DNA of 64,000 bases. It comes from Membranipora membranacea (lineage: Eukaryota > Bryozoa > Gymnolaemata > Cheilostomatida > Membraniporidae). Made by a program: the position numbers and the translations under genes. Position 1 is the first letter of the stretch; each line of letters begins with the position of its first letter. Shown here piece after piece: positions 46,891-59,135 of this stretch. Below the pieces are notes generated by a model, which worked only from the letters and a program-made list of their open reading frames with translations, searched no databases and was not told the DNA's origin. The stretch spans positions 14,504,948 to 14,568,947 of the forward strand of contig OU612071.1 in the NCBI GenBank assembly GCA_914767715.1. Direction: 5' to 3'.

Positions 46891-49800
46891 GTAGGCACTA
46901 TAACATCGATAGTCATATATTTTCTCATCACCATTGCCTATTAGATAACCACATGATGAGTCATCATTATTATCAGGCTCATCCGAAGCCCATATAGGAT
47001 CATCAGTAGACACAAGATAAGTGATTCTGCCTTGCCACCTCCACCCACTATCATATTTGAGTCCAATCCAGAGGCGCTGTGTCCAATCTTCAATCACAAA
47101 GAAAGAAATACATTTTGGATAGGTCAACTGAACATTAATTTCAATACTTTGATAAACATCCTCTTTGGGTCAACAATGGAACTGTCTCATGACTGCATTG
47201 TATAACAGCCATTCATGCTGGTAACTTGTTCGCCTCAGAAAAGGTATGTGCTTATCATATGATATGCCATATGGTGGTTCCAGTGACTCCTTAAGCAATT
47301 TTGTAGGGGTCACGTACAGAAAGACCCCCCCCCCCCCAAAGCAAAGCAGAAAGCATTGAATATTAGGAAACATGTTTTGACTTTCTTAATTTTGTTTCAA
47401 GCTCTGCCATTTATCGGTAAGCTACCACTGCATTGACATAACATATATCACATTAGCAATATTTTGAAAATTTACTTTTATGACCACTAAAAAAGTGAAT
47501 AGAACAATGAAACAACGCAATGCATTTATGATTGTTAGCAAATAATCAGTTTGATAAATGAAAGGAGTGCTCTTTTCAATTTAACATAACAAAGAAACAT
47601 GAAAGTGACCCATGATTAGTAATGCTACTTTGATTAGCTATTCAAGATTAGATTAATACAGCAAATGCAATGATTTAAAGTATTACCGACAGATCTGGCT
47701 GGGTCCCGCCTAAACTGATATATCCAATCCACTGAAGCCACTGTGTCGAAGACTGCAAGGTGCTCTCCTTCTGATTGCTCACAGTTATATTTAGCTGTAT
47801 CCCAGTTTGCATGTGTAGTGACTAGCCGTATGCAAGTAGAACTCACTGGATTCAAGATGTATGATGTATTGCATGCTGCAATTGAAGATAGATCACTCAT
47901 TATAGGGAAAATTTCGGTGTAATTATGGGTCGGGTATATGACTCTAGCCAAACCATTCTACCTCACGGTTGAATTGATTAAGTGAATTAGGTCCATGCCA
48001 GCATTTAAATTGAAGAAGTTGATCACCTTGAAGTTGTGAAGAAGTGAACACAGACATGAACACTTACTTTTGGGTTGAATCCCGCTGATATACTCCACTT
48101 GGGCACTGTTAGCCAAAGCAACTTTTGAGGTGTTGGCGATAGCTTGCTCTAATTGTAAGGCTGAAAATTAAACAAGGAATATGTCAACTTAAGGTCATGA
48201 ATCAGAGAAAAGTCAATCAAATGAGTATCACCTATATAGTGGCTGACTAACAGTGTGCAGATAATGAAATTCACTGATTTCCCAAATTGTAACAAATCAC
48301 CTGGATTCTATCAATGAAATCAGATAAAAGTGTGCGATGAGGCAATAGTGAATGCATATACATTCCAACAGTATGGGGTGGTTGTACATTTCAGTTTAAA
48401 CTCGAATTGTGTGATCCCGTTGCTCATTAAAGGGATTCCAAAGTTTCAAAGACTGTCATACTCATCTGCCTTCAAACTGCCCTGAATAGGTTTAAAAGAA
48501 TGCCCTAGCCTCAAATTTGACAATTATATTCAGAATATTGGAGTTGTAAAAACCTACATTTTTTGACCTATATAATCAAGAAAATAACACCTAGATCAGA
48601 TAACTCCTTCCTAAGACCATGGGTTATTTCCTTTCCTCCTGTCACCAAGTGCTAACATTTCAGCCTGAGACTTAAAACAGCAGGCATTTAGCTCTCCTTG
48701 ATTTAAATCTAACTTAGCCTAAGCCATGTGCAGTAGTCCATATCCGGATTACAATCACGACAAGTTATATTCTACTGTGCACATGGGTAAAATATCATGC
48801 AAGGTATACTGATTACAGAGATTAGCAATTGACGTTATAGGTCACAATGAGCATGCGCACTGTTCTAAAAGCCGGGCTTGTATATAATTTCTTGCTGATT
48901 AGCTGAAAATGTGTTGACCTAATCTTTACATTTAATGCCACGTCCTTAGGTTATTTGCCACATGAGTCAATTATGGATGAGAAACATCCAATGTTGTATA
49001 ATTAGCTATGCTGTGCTCGAAATACATATATTAAGGCAAGAGAAATGAGATTATAATGTAGTCAAAATGCAGTCTCAAACTTTGGATTCTCTTTAACTAA
49101 ATTAGGATATCATTCTAAGCAAGTGGACCTATCGGAAACGCCTTGTTCATATTTACCATACCATCATCTTGAAAAAGCTTCATAGCATGATTCATCGACA
49201 TCAGCTCAGCCCTTGTGTCTGCCAATATACCGCGGCCACTCTCAATTTCTACTGCTACCTCTTCAAATTGGTTGTGGAGTGATGCGTTCAACATATCAAT
49301 AGCAGCCTCGTCTAAAAATAGAGACAAAACAAATCTATAACAAAAAACCATCTATAATGGAAGTTGAAATGCAGTTCCACGGGTAAATATACCGAAGATG
49401 TGTTCTGTTCCAAATCAAAATGATCTGCTTTAGACCCGTACATGAAGCCAATAATCATGAATGTTGAAGCAGAGACAAAACTGAGAGTACAGGTACTAGA
49501 ACCAATTTGGACTCCACCCACACTTTATACCCATGCCCGCCGGACTTCCGGCTACTCCTTATATCGAAGAGGCTGAAGTGATAGTTCTCTTCATGTAGGG
49601 TGAGCAAACACAGGGTGGACCTCCTGTTTTCTAGTAGCATTCCACTAGGCCCTGAATAGTATAAACAGTGTGCAGTACCAACTCAGGAACTTCAGCTAGA
49701 GAGCGAAATTGAACCTGGACCCCGAAGATCCAAAGTTGATATCACCATCCCTGACTCCTGACACAAAGCCACACATAGTAGTCTTACCTTGGAATAAATT

Positions 49801-52007
49801 GAGTTCCAGATCTTTACTAATATTCATCATCTGTTTGGTGAGCTGATCCTCTATTTGCCCTATGGAATCATCAGCTTGAGCTTTCATCTTCTCCATTTTG
49901 AGGCTTATATTATCCAATAATGAATCGTAGGCCTCAAACTTGCTGTTTAAGGTTTCATTAATTGCCATTATTATCTCTTTAGCATCGGAGAACTGTTTTT
50001 GAGAAGCAACATGCACCATATCAGCAGCATCTAAAAGAAGCATCAATACAATCATCAGATCATCAACTGATGTAATTCGTTTGTTATCAATTCGAAAACA
50101 AAGAAGTGGCCTAGATTAAAGAAATCATTTGATTGACCAAATTATTGATCTTCAAAATAAAACTAGATTTTGTGTTATGTGTGCACGTCTTATTTACAGC
50201 CATCATCCATAGAATATTACATCATATTTAACTCTAGAATCTTTGTTTGCACACTGTACACCTTTATGGCTGTTACCATAACCAAGTATACATCTTCCTG
50301 TCAAACTAGGATTGATATAAAAAGGTCTAGTTTTCCTGAAATAAAAATTGCGCCCTCCACTTAATGGCCTAACAGCAATAGGGAAAAAACTTCGAATGAA
50401 ATGAACTTCATCTTCTTTAAATGTGTTACATGTAGCCTCTCCTCAGTTGATCAAAACAATTCCGTGAGATTTATGTGATAATTTACATGGCTCTACACAT
50501 TCGAATGTCACGGTACCTATCAATAACATCTTACAACAAACTCACACTTCAGAAGGACCGCAATAAAGCTGGTATTAGTGCGAAACAAATATCAACAAAG
50601 AACGTGCTTCATCTTTCATTCATACAAAACAGCAATCTGCCAACACTCATTCCGGCATATGTATGTATATCTGTTTATTTTAGAATCCCCTCTACAGAGA
50701 TGTTTTCAAGCAATAACCAGTTTACTAGGTGCACAAAATTGCTAAAAAGACACCCCCTTGAGTAAGGTAAAAGGAAAAAAGAAAGTTAAATAAATACAAT
50801 TAACATGATAACTAGACTGACTATATGTAACCTGAGTTGCTGAGAATTGCTTGGCCTTGCTTTAAACTTTCTGTGAATAAAAATTTGGAGAGCTATTGGT
50901 GCTGTGGTATCAAACTTACCCTGCTTATCGCTGGGTAGCAAATCAAGTTTCTCCAGTGAGTTGACAGTTGCATTGAGATGTTGCATTGTCCATACTGCCA
51001 TCACTAGAGCACACATGGCAATCAGAATGGTTATGACCAGAAGGATAATCATCATCTGTACCCGTCTTCTCAGATGCCTATCACGCTCATGAAGAATTTC
51101 TGTTTCCGGATTTGTGATCAGCTGATCTTCACAGCCTGAAAGTTAATCAGACATGTTTAGTGAAAAGCGAAATTTCCGACAACAAATATAACTGGTGTAA
51201 GTTTACTGGAGAGATTAGACCAGTAGGAAGGCTCTGTGGGCAGTCTAAGGTATTGGAGATTTTATATGTTGTTGATCAGAGTCAGAAGGATCTACTGAAA
51301 TGACCTTGAAGGTTCAGTCAAGTGCCTCATTCCAAAGAATGGGTGCTCGAAATAGTTTGTGCCTTAAGTGCAAGACCGCAATGTGTGTGAGCAGGTCGGA
51401 GCACACCTTGGGATCCAACAGGTCCCAGTAGTGAGTGGGCTGCTGAGGAACTCGAACCAAAGACCATGAAAACTTTCGTGCTGAAGTCTGGCGCTCTAAC
51501 CAACTGTGCTACCTCCCGGGGAGTAGGTTGGTTTTGAATGATTGTACTAGTAAGGGTAGTAAATCAAAATTAATTAAACACTTTAAAACCTTCAAAATAA
51601 GTTTCACTTGGCCCACAGTGCCACTGAAAGGTCTCAAGCAAAAATACCCAGAGTATGAAAAAGGTTGTTGTTTGTACAGAAATGTAACATTATTCATCTC
51701 ACTGTCCTCATCTAACATTGACACTCCGTAAATGTATTACGATAAAGCTAGTGTTGGCTCTGATTGGCTGGTGAGAGGGAGAGAGCCTATTGGAGGAGTA
51801 AAGTTAATGTAAAGTAATTCAGTTTCAGTTTCACCATATTTTAATAGGTTCTTTCAGTGACCTAACATTGACTCTTTTTCCCACCAAACAACAACCACAA
51901 ACAATCAGATCTGTGCCAACATGTTTGCTTATTATGTTATGATGAAAAATCAGATAATTACCTTCTGAATTCTCTGATGTGTCTTCTGTGTGCTTTTGCA
52001 TCTCCAT
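46864..52007 (-). CDS. Type II membrane C-type lectin (7 exons)
   Basis: A likely cell-surface lectin or receptor. Minus-strand exons: 52007-51962, 51135-50920, 50030-49788, 49311-49162, 48160-48068, 47875-47687 and 47087-46864; total 1161 nt, 386 aa. All introns are GT-AG and phase 1, so every internal exon is symmetric. Residues 1-42 are cytoplasmic and end in RHLRRR. A hydrophobic segment at about 43-64 follows; basic residues inside predict type II topology. Exons 3-5 encode a helical, coiled-coil-like stalk with several N-x-S/T sites. The C-type lectin domain spans about 251-386: C251, the NWDTAKYNC...EGEHLA region, WIG (319-321), the EPD motif (349-351), and C358, C374 and C382. EPD is intermediate between the mannose-type EPN and galactose-type QPD, so ligand cannot be assigned. 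The exon 6 acceptor at 47876 was chosen by phase and pyrimidine tract; exon 4 has an alternative donor (ATG|GTAAAT) that breaks phase. Confidence 0.85.
48161..49161 (-). other. Intron 4 of the lectin gene
   Basis: No exon or repeat is recognised inside this intron. The remaining lectin introns are 51136-51961 (which holds a SINE), 50031-50919, 49312-49787, 47876-48067 and 47088-47686. The last contains a C run on the + strand near 47325-47336. Confidence 0.6.
51335..51519 (-). mobile_element. tRNA-derived SINE, family 1, in lectin intron 1
   Basis: On the minus strand it reads GGGAGGTAGCACAGTTGGTTAGAGCGCC, split here only for description as an A-box region (AGCACAGTTGGTTAGAGCG) and a B box (GGTTCGAGTTCC). 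The body follows: CACTACTGGGA, CTGTTGGATCCCAAGGTGTG, CTCCGACCTGC, CTTAAGGCACA. It matches the copies at 38694 and 56341. Confidence 0.85.
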
Positions 52008-54431
52008 TTTTTAAAATGGTTGTACAGTAGTGATCGGATCGTTTCTGTACTGTACAAAGATTCACATTTATATGACAGCTATTTTTTTAGCAGGCCTCTT
52101 TTGATTGCCTAAATACGAGATCATCACTTTCATCCTTAAATGTGATGAATGTCGGGCCTAGGAACCTTGTGAAATTAAACAAGTATCTGAGAGGGTGGAT
52201 TGAAGATTTTTTTTAACCTATACTCGACCCCTTAATCTGTAAAATGTTAGATCAGAAATCCTGCTTGATGTTTGAAAACTGATCAAACAGTACACCATTG
52301 GTCAGATTTGCCTTGATGGAGAAGGATTTTAATTTGAGAATTTTGAGAATATTATGCCATACACACTTGCCAAGAGTGCCATGTTGATGACTTCTAATAC
52401 AAAGTTCACTATCTCTTGTCGTTGATCATAGGGGGATATTTAGTTCAATACACCCTTTTCTAACATAATATCATGAACACAGCATGGGCCGCAAAGCATC
52501 CTGTGTTTATTCTCACAATGTGAGGTTGATTTGATTAGATAAGGTAGAATTGTTTTATCAGTCAATATCATCATGATAAATTTCCTGGATGACAGCTTGA
52601 TATAAAACAGACACTTATGAGTTTAGGTCGGTCATGCCACCTTTCAAGGTATTTTTATTTCACATTTGTTCAAACAGATCATCACGGATGTATATATAGC
52701 CTCGGAGCCAGAGGAAAAACCATAGACTTACAAACAGTATAGATAGGTCATTGTGTACTCCTGTCTATCCATTAATATGCTACTTTAGCCTCAGATCTAG
52801 GAATTTTAGTAATCTAGACCACGCTAGGGTCACGTGACTGTTAGTAAAACAACCCTCAAGCCAATCATGTTCTTACAACATTGTGATTGGCTCAGAAGTC
52901 GTTTTACTCAGTATAGCCTTCTCTCGTTGGACACTTTCTGATAAGGTTAACATCATTAAAGGTAAAGTTGAGTAAAGTGATGGACATCTTTTATTAATTG
53001 TTGCACTACTACATGTACTTTCCTTCAGTAACTTCTTTCTACAAAACTAGAGCTGCCTCAACTTTGTGTCAAGTGTAAACAGGGTACCAATGATGAAAGA
53101 AGACTTCACTTGGAATTTGAAACAGCTGAGGTTCTACTTATTCAATACTAGCTTATTGATATCAAGAACCTGAATAAAAATATGTTCTTGACTGATTGAT
53201 TTTGTGAATTAAGTTCTCAACAGACCAACAAGTAGCCTGTTCTGCTATTAGAGATTCATGAATTTAAGAACAACAACTGTCCTACTATTGGTCTGTACAC
53301 ACTCATTGAGTGTGGCAGATCATCATGCTAGAGCAAAGGAGGGAATTAGTCAGGCCAGGTTCTTCAAATTAACAAGAGAATAGTCATTGCATTAGTCATA
53401 TGACAAGATGCATCTTATAAATATTTCAGGTTCATCTGCCCTACCTAGATGAGGTGGCTGGTAATATGTGCCACAGATTCTCAGAAAAAAACGTTGGAGT
53501 TGAAGAGACAGCCAAAATTTCCAGCGGTAGTGGCCCAGTGGGTATGAGGATACTGATAGCTATAGACATGCGCAGTCGGAGGTTGGTATAAATAACTAAC
53601 AACGGATCATTATTTCCGTTCGCTGCATTTGAGATATGAATGTCTTAAAGCCAAATGTTAATCCAACAATAATGCCTTGGATATCTACGATGAGTGTTGC
53701 TGCTCAGAAATCAAAGTCCTACTTTATTGTAAGAATCGTCACATTTAGCTTGTTAGGTGTATTTTGGTGAACAAAATGTTCTAAACTCATATTTCTCTTC
53801 GGGTGTTTTGATATAGAGAGGACAGTGCTTCAATCAGAGTGGGAGGCGATCATTGGCACAGTGAACAAACTTGTTAACATGGGCCCGAGAGATGGAACGA
53901 TCAGGCTGTACCACATATATAATGATAGCCAATATCGCAACATAAACCACCTGTGGGAGAGTAGCACTAAGAAACTGTCTGGCTGAAACTTATCTGGACA
54001 TTTCCATGCTAATAAATATTTAAGGCCCTGAGCGAGCATTATTCAATTTTCAGAGGGCTAAGAAAGAGTTCATCGCCCTTAAAAGCAGAAGAGTTTGCTA
54101 AAATATATATTTCCTGTACCATGTTGCACTGATATAAATAAAGTTAGTTTTGCTTTGAAATAGTTTGTTGTCTTGATTTATCTAAGCCTGATGCATTATC
54201 TTTTTGGCCAAGGTATTCCCTGTTATGTTCTCTTGGGAACGGCTGAGGATATGCCCCATAATCCCAGCTGGCATGTCAAATACCACAAATATGAGGTATT
54301 ATCTTTTCATGACATGTGAGAGCCCAACAGTGAAATAGCTTCTTTCAACTGAAAATCCTAGGGTAGCACTTTTGAATTCATTGTCATATATATGTATGCT
54401 ACTGCTTGTTATGACAGTAAATTTTTCAACT
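52008..54431. other. Upstream of the lectin gene and intergenic
   Basis: A hairpin lies at about 52843-52907: arms starting GTAAAACAAC and ending GTCGTTTTAC, with AGCCAATCA / TGATTGGCT inside. AATAAA-like sequence is at 54137. The minus ORFs 53830-54039 and 54299-54505 have no domain; the latter is part of a fold-back arm. No TATA box can be assigned with confidence. Confidence 0.5.
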
Positions 54432-54944
54432 ATAGACAGTTTTCTGAGCTCTGATTTACACCTCAATTCGGAGTTGTCCTCTCTCCAGTTTGGTACTTTA
54501 ACCAACGCCGCATAGGAAAAACGTGCTGAAAAGAGGGTTATCTCGATAACTGCTTATAATAGGATAAAAATTATTTTTGATTCAGAATCTGCAGCATTGA
54601 AAACTAATATTGACATAGTTTGGGAAATAATTTTAGTATTTGGATTGTCAATTATAGCATTTTCTGCCTGTTTTGCGGACAACTTGGCAGAATTTTTGCA
54701 TGAGTTTCATCACTCAAATTAAGATTTATCAACATTCGAGCCTCCAATGATTTGGAAACCCTGTCTCACAGGGTTTTCAATGGTGCAGACTCTGAATCAA
54801 AACTCATTATTATCCTAACATAAGCGGTTTTTAAGATAACCCTCTTTCAGCAGGTTTTTCCTATGCGGCATGGGTTAAAAGTACCAAACTGGAGAGAGGA
54901 CAATTCCGAATTGAGGCATAAATAAGAGCTCAGAAAACTGTCTA
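54432..54944. mobile_element. Long-armed fold-back element, copy 2
   Basis: The left end TATAGACAGTTTTCTGAGCT mirrors the right end AGCTCAGAAAACTGTCTA. The arms, about 175 bp each, stay paired through CTCTCTCCAGTTTGGTACTTT, read here as 54475-54495 against 54884-54900, then GCCGCATAGGAAAAAC, AGAGGGTTATC and GATTCAGA. The centre shares CAGGGTTT and a CCAAATCATTGG-type stretch (in reverse complement) with copy 1. No ORF. Confidence 0.8.
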
Positions 54945-55749
54945 TTTAGCATAATTTTACAGAAAATTGATTCATCGGGTGACCAAAATATAAGATACAA
55001 GTATGTTTATCAACAAAAATCTATCCAACAAGGTGTGCTTGAAGATCAGCTTTTAATAAAACCGAATATGAAGGTCACTGATTCACTCATCATCAACTGC
55101 ACTACTTGTATTCCTGCTGTATTAAATATCCAAAACTATTAGCATGAAAAAGAGAGCCCGCAGTATGGTTTGAACTTGCAACTCCTTGAACAAAAGACAG
55201 CTCAGCCATCCAGGCCAATATGGGTGGTAGGCAAAAAGTGCTGACAATAAACCAACTGGCAGTTACGCTATGCATAATGCGACAATGCGGGTGGCACAAT
55301 GACGATACGGTGGGGACATAATGCAAAGTTACTGAAGCGCAATGTCCTATCTATACTGTTTTTAAATCTATGGAAAAGACACAGCACTATGCCTAGCTGA
55401 ATGTTACGTGTCATTAAATAGCTAATTGACAAAAGCGGAAAGCCCGAGTTCCTCACTGTCCAACAAAGATACAGGTATTATAATAAGTTTGATCACTATG
55501 CTAATTTCACAGGATGTTGGCTGTAAACAAATGGGTGAAAATGTAGCCATAGTGATTTTGTGATTAGGGCTTACATAGCAGAATGAGGTCTTACATCACA
55601 ATCATGTTATACTTATTAAACCTTACATTTTGACCTCATGTTTGGGAGTATTCACTTGGGCTGGCAAGTTTATGTAATTTTATCTTATTACCTTTAATTC
55701 AAACCAAACAAAGAGGTGACCGCAAATGACGTAACAAATACAATAGTAA
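54945..55749. other. Intergenic, no gene seen
   Basis: The minus ORFs 55102-55326 and 55268-55456 overlap each other and have no domain. Confidence 0.5.
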
Positions 55750-56051
55750 ACCGCTGCCCCCACTCAGGCAAATGTGTGCTTGTTGAATTCTGTATAGCTT
55801 TGAGGCTGCAATAAATTAGCATTGTCACCTTATGAGCATAAACATTGCACAAACAGATTGTCAAAACCATGGTATGAAATTAATAACCTACGTAATTATC
55901 TTTGTAGTGACCAGCTTACTAGTAGACCAAGATCAGTAGGGGCAAATTTTTTGCCCATTAGGCAATAATTCTGAGATTAAAGCCTAAATTAGTTATCTTT
56001 GAGCTATGCTTAGTTCCATGAGCACAAATTTGCCTGAGTGGCAGCAGTAGT
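55750..56051. mobile_element. TTAA-type fold-back element, copy 2
   Basis: The ends are ACCGCTGCCCCCAC and, in reverse complement, ACTACTGCTGCCAC. The arms share GGCAAATTTGTGCT, GAATTCTG and GTCACCTTATGAG-type sequence with the element at 24112-24470. The right side is followed by TTAA (56052-56055); the left flank is GTAA, probably a mutated TTAA. Confidence 0.7.
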
Positions 56052-56179
56052 TTAACAACCTCTAGTTGCCAGGTCAGCCTTTGTACCGGTGATATCTCAT
56101 CTTCTGATTAAATTTCGCTAAAAAGCGTTAACTGTCTGCCACAAACAAGGAATTGGTTGTAAGAGTAAATATGCCAAAT

Positions 56180-56655
56180 CACAATCAAAACTAGAAGTAG
56201 TAATATTTGCAAGCAAATATGAAGTCATACAACCTGCCATTTTGAATATCGGGTCAAGTTACATTGAAATTGATGATGTCATAAGATTCGTTACATGGCA
56301 TAACCCCAATATCCAAAAGTTTGACTCATTCGCATGATAAGTGGAGGTGGCTCAGTGGTTAGAGCGCCGATCCTTCAGCACACAAGTGTTGAAGGTCGTG
56401 GGTTCGAATCCAACTGCAATCTACTGACTACTGGGAGTTGTTGGACCCCCAGGTGTGCTCCGACCTGCCTAAAAGCCGAGAGCAAATTGGCGCAGTCATT
56501 GCAGCCTTGCCCTTAAGGCACACACTATTTCACCGCCACGATGTGGCGAGTGACGAACCCTTGCAATTTTAACCAACATTTAACCAACATACGGCCGCAA
56601 TTACCAGTTTATAGCAGCCATTTTGGATATCGGGGTCATGTGACATAAAAATGAT
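56180..56655. repeat. Single relic of the 295 bp repeat, split by a SINE
   Basis: The left part (TAATATTTGCAAGCAAATATG, described by its position 56203-56222, then GATGATGTCATAAGATTCG and CATTCGCATGATAA ending at 56340) and the right part (ACGGCCGCAATTACC from 56591, CCATTTTGGATATCGG) align with the tandem units at 32158-32985. The SINE sits exactly between CGCATGATAA and the GGCCG part that are adjacent or close in those units. Confidence 0.8.
56341..56590 (+). mobile_element. tRNA-derived SINE, family 1, best-preserved copy
   Basis: The A-box region GGTGGCTCAGTGGTTAGAGC, an anticodon-arm-like CCTTCAGCACACAAGTGTTG and the B box GGTTCGAATCC form a tRNA-like head. The body has CTACTGACTACTGGGAG, TTGTTGGACCCCCAGGTGTG, CTCCGACCTGCC, GCCGAGAGCAAA, GCAGCCTTGCCCTTAAGGCA and GATGTGGCGAGTGACGAA. 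It ends in a short TTTAACCAACAT duplication. The internal promoter looks intact. Confidence 0.88.
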
Positions 56656-57850
56656 TCAATCGATTAGTAGGCAGTATCAATAGAAGAGAAAAACAAAACC
56701 AACTGCTGACAATTGGCACTCTAATACTGCTATTCATTTTTATGTGATATGAGAGAGGATGCGTAAGCTGTCCTGTAACAAATATTAAAAAAGAGGTACA
56801 AGAACTTTCTGTCTCAGAAAACCATCTCGTTTCTTGTTCATTGTAGAACAGCGAATTTCTATGTGTCCTGTGACATTATACTTGATTGTTAGAGAATGTC
56901 TTTTCTATTGTTATGAGCGTTCATCTCCCGATCCGGTTGATGTCGAATGTGACTACCAAGATTAAATCAAAATGTGATGACAATTCCGTATACTGGGAGG
57001 AGACAATTACAATAAATTGTCGGATCGCAGGCAGTTTAGAGCCGATAAAAGGCCTTAACAAAACTCAGCAGTCAATTGACTGTAATGGGATGCATTCAAA
57101 AGAATATTGATGTTAGCACTGTAAAGACCTCACACTTCAACCAACTCGGCTACCTTTTAATGAACGTATGTGTTATTTATTAGTATTAATAAAGTAATTT
57201 TTCAGGCAATAATACTAATAACAATAATATTAATAATGATAATAATAATATTACTCAAACATACATTCCTATATAGTCTTATATAGTTTTATTCTCGTGA
57301 TTGGGTTGCGTCAGTTACCTGCAATATTGAAATTGCTCAGTTAAAATATGTCCTGATGTTGTAGTGGTATCAATTTACACCGAAAGGTGACAACTCATGT
57401 TTTAGGTATAATTTGAAATCAAATCTATGTTGTTAAAATGACATGTTTCTGTCAGGCAAACCTACCTTTGATAGCCCCTACAGAATATTCCTGATTTGCA
57501 GGCTTGCAATAACCGTCTGACTGCATGTGAGCAGAAATATGGGATTGCTTAGTTAAGCTGGTGAAGTAATGTAAACTTTCAACCGCGCTGTAACAACCCT
57601 GGGACACTGCACAATATTATGAACTTGGCACTTTACCATAGCAAAAGGCCTATTATTAACTGTTTTCCGGTTTCAAACTGTCCCCCTTATAGCAAAGTGT
57701 TTTTTTTTTTTTCCGGTTTCTGTTTGTGTTTATTTGTAATAAAAGGTTCTTCTAAAAAAAAAATGATGACAGCGGAGCGATCAGGTAGTCAGAGACTAGA
57801 ATGGCGACCGCCCGATTAACAGTATGACCAAGAACTATGTGGCCGAAGAC
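56656..57850. other. Intergenic with AAT microsatellite
   Basis: AAT/AATAAT repeats lie at about 57203-57255. A T-rich run (57701-57712) and an A run (57753-57762) lie near the 3' side of the minus-strand LINE. No gene is seen. Confidence 0.5.
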
Positions 57851-58359
57851 AGCCCAAGGAACCCCGCCCGCCGCGCCTGCTGACTATGCACCACACCCCC
57901 ACAGGGCCCTGGTCAGCCGACCACGCAGACCAAGGGGCTCACAAACCCGTTCACCAGGAAGGTACCTGTTGAGCAGGTTTACACCTGTCGTCAACAGGGA
58001 CCTTGCCCCCCTGCAGTTGTTGGCTCTTTGAGGGACAACTCCAAGTTTACTTCTTGTGAAACTAACATTTGGTGAGCTCACACAGATCTCACAATTTGCA
58101 ATTGTTTTTGAATATAATATTAAAAAGCGATATTTAAATAGCATTTGCACCGGCATAATTTTAAGGTGCTCAAAGAATGAAGTTACATGGCCTCGTGGAT
58201 GAATTTTTAAAATGACACGGAGTGCTGATTTTTGTAAAAGTAAAATTTGGTTTATCTAGCATTCAGCTGCATGGCCCCAGAACTCGATGCCGTAAATTAA
58301 GTGTGGGTAAAAAAATGTGTAGTATAAATTTATCATCATTGGAATATCTAAATATGGTC

Positions 58360-59135
58360 TTATGGAACGCATGAGCAACAGTATAAAATTGAGCTTTTTA
58401 CAAATTTGTACAATATGAGGTTTAAAGGTATGTTACTGTCAAGCTCAATCCCTAAGAATTTTGTATTTAATTTATTATCAAGCTGGTTTCCACCCATATT
58501 TAAGATGTAGTTTTCCGGAGTTTTAATCAGTTTATTTGGAGCTTTAAAAATGACCTGGAAAGTTTTAGAGTAATTCAAAATGAGCTTGTATGCAATACAC
58601 CAAGTTTCTACTTTGTGCAGATTTTCTTGCACTAAATGGGAATCTGTTGAAAAAATGTTTGTGTCATCTGCAAATAAAATATATTCAAGGTCAGGAGCTG
58701 CTTTTATAAGATCATTAATAAATATAAGAAATAAGATAGGGCCTAGAGCTGAGCCTTGAGGTACCCCAATTTTAATCGGCAGCCATGATGAACTATGCGA
58801 ATCCAGCTTCACATACTGGTACCTCTCGGATAAATATGTTTTTACAAGATTACAAGCATCAGGGGTGAAATTATAGTAAGGTAGTTTTGCGATTAAAATT
58901 TCATGGTCTATGGTGTCAAAAGCTTTACTAAAATCTAGAAATATTCCTTGGGTTATGTCACTATTGTTAAAATTCTTATAGAGTTTCTCCATTAAGCGTG
59001 AAATAGCTAATGAAGTGTTGCGGTTTTCCCGGAAACCAAACTGGCTGTCGCTAAAAATATTGTTATTTTCAAAGTGGAAACGCAGCTGTGATGCTAAAGT
59101 TTTTTCTACAAGTTTGGATAATGCTGTAAAAAATT
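58360..59135 (-). CDS. LINE ORF2, reverse transcriptase part (frameshifted)
   Basis: Continues ORF2 after a +1 frameshift. From about 59135 the frame reads ALSKLVEKTLASQL, QFGFRENRNTS, then from 58992 FLDFSKAFDTIDHEIL, GVPQGSALGPILFLIFINDL, the catalytic ILFADDTNIF, and TKFLGIELDSN. All the core RT blocks are present, including the intact FADD, so the fold would be whole but for the frameshift. The frame ends early at 58360 through a second lesion, which separates the C-terminal domain. Confidence 0.85.

Noticed and set aside
47876-47951. Longer exon 6 of the lectin using an AG near 47940
   Set aside because: Phase would fit, but the pyrimidine tract is poor and the added residues precede the normal start of the lectin domain. 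It is kept only as an alternative.
56341-56420. Functional tRNA gene
   Set aside because: The A and B boxes are tRNA-like, but the acceptor stem does not close and the same non-tRNA body follows in three places. It is a SINE.
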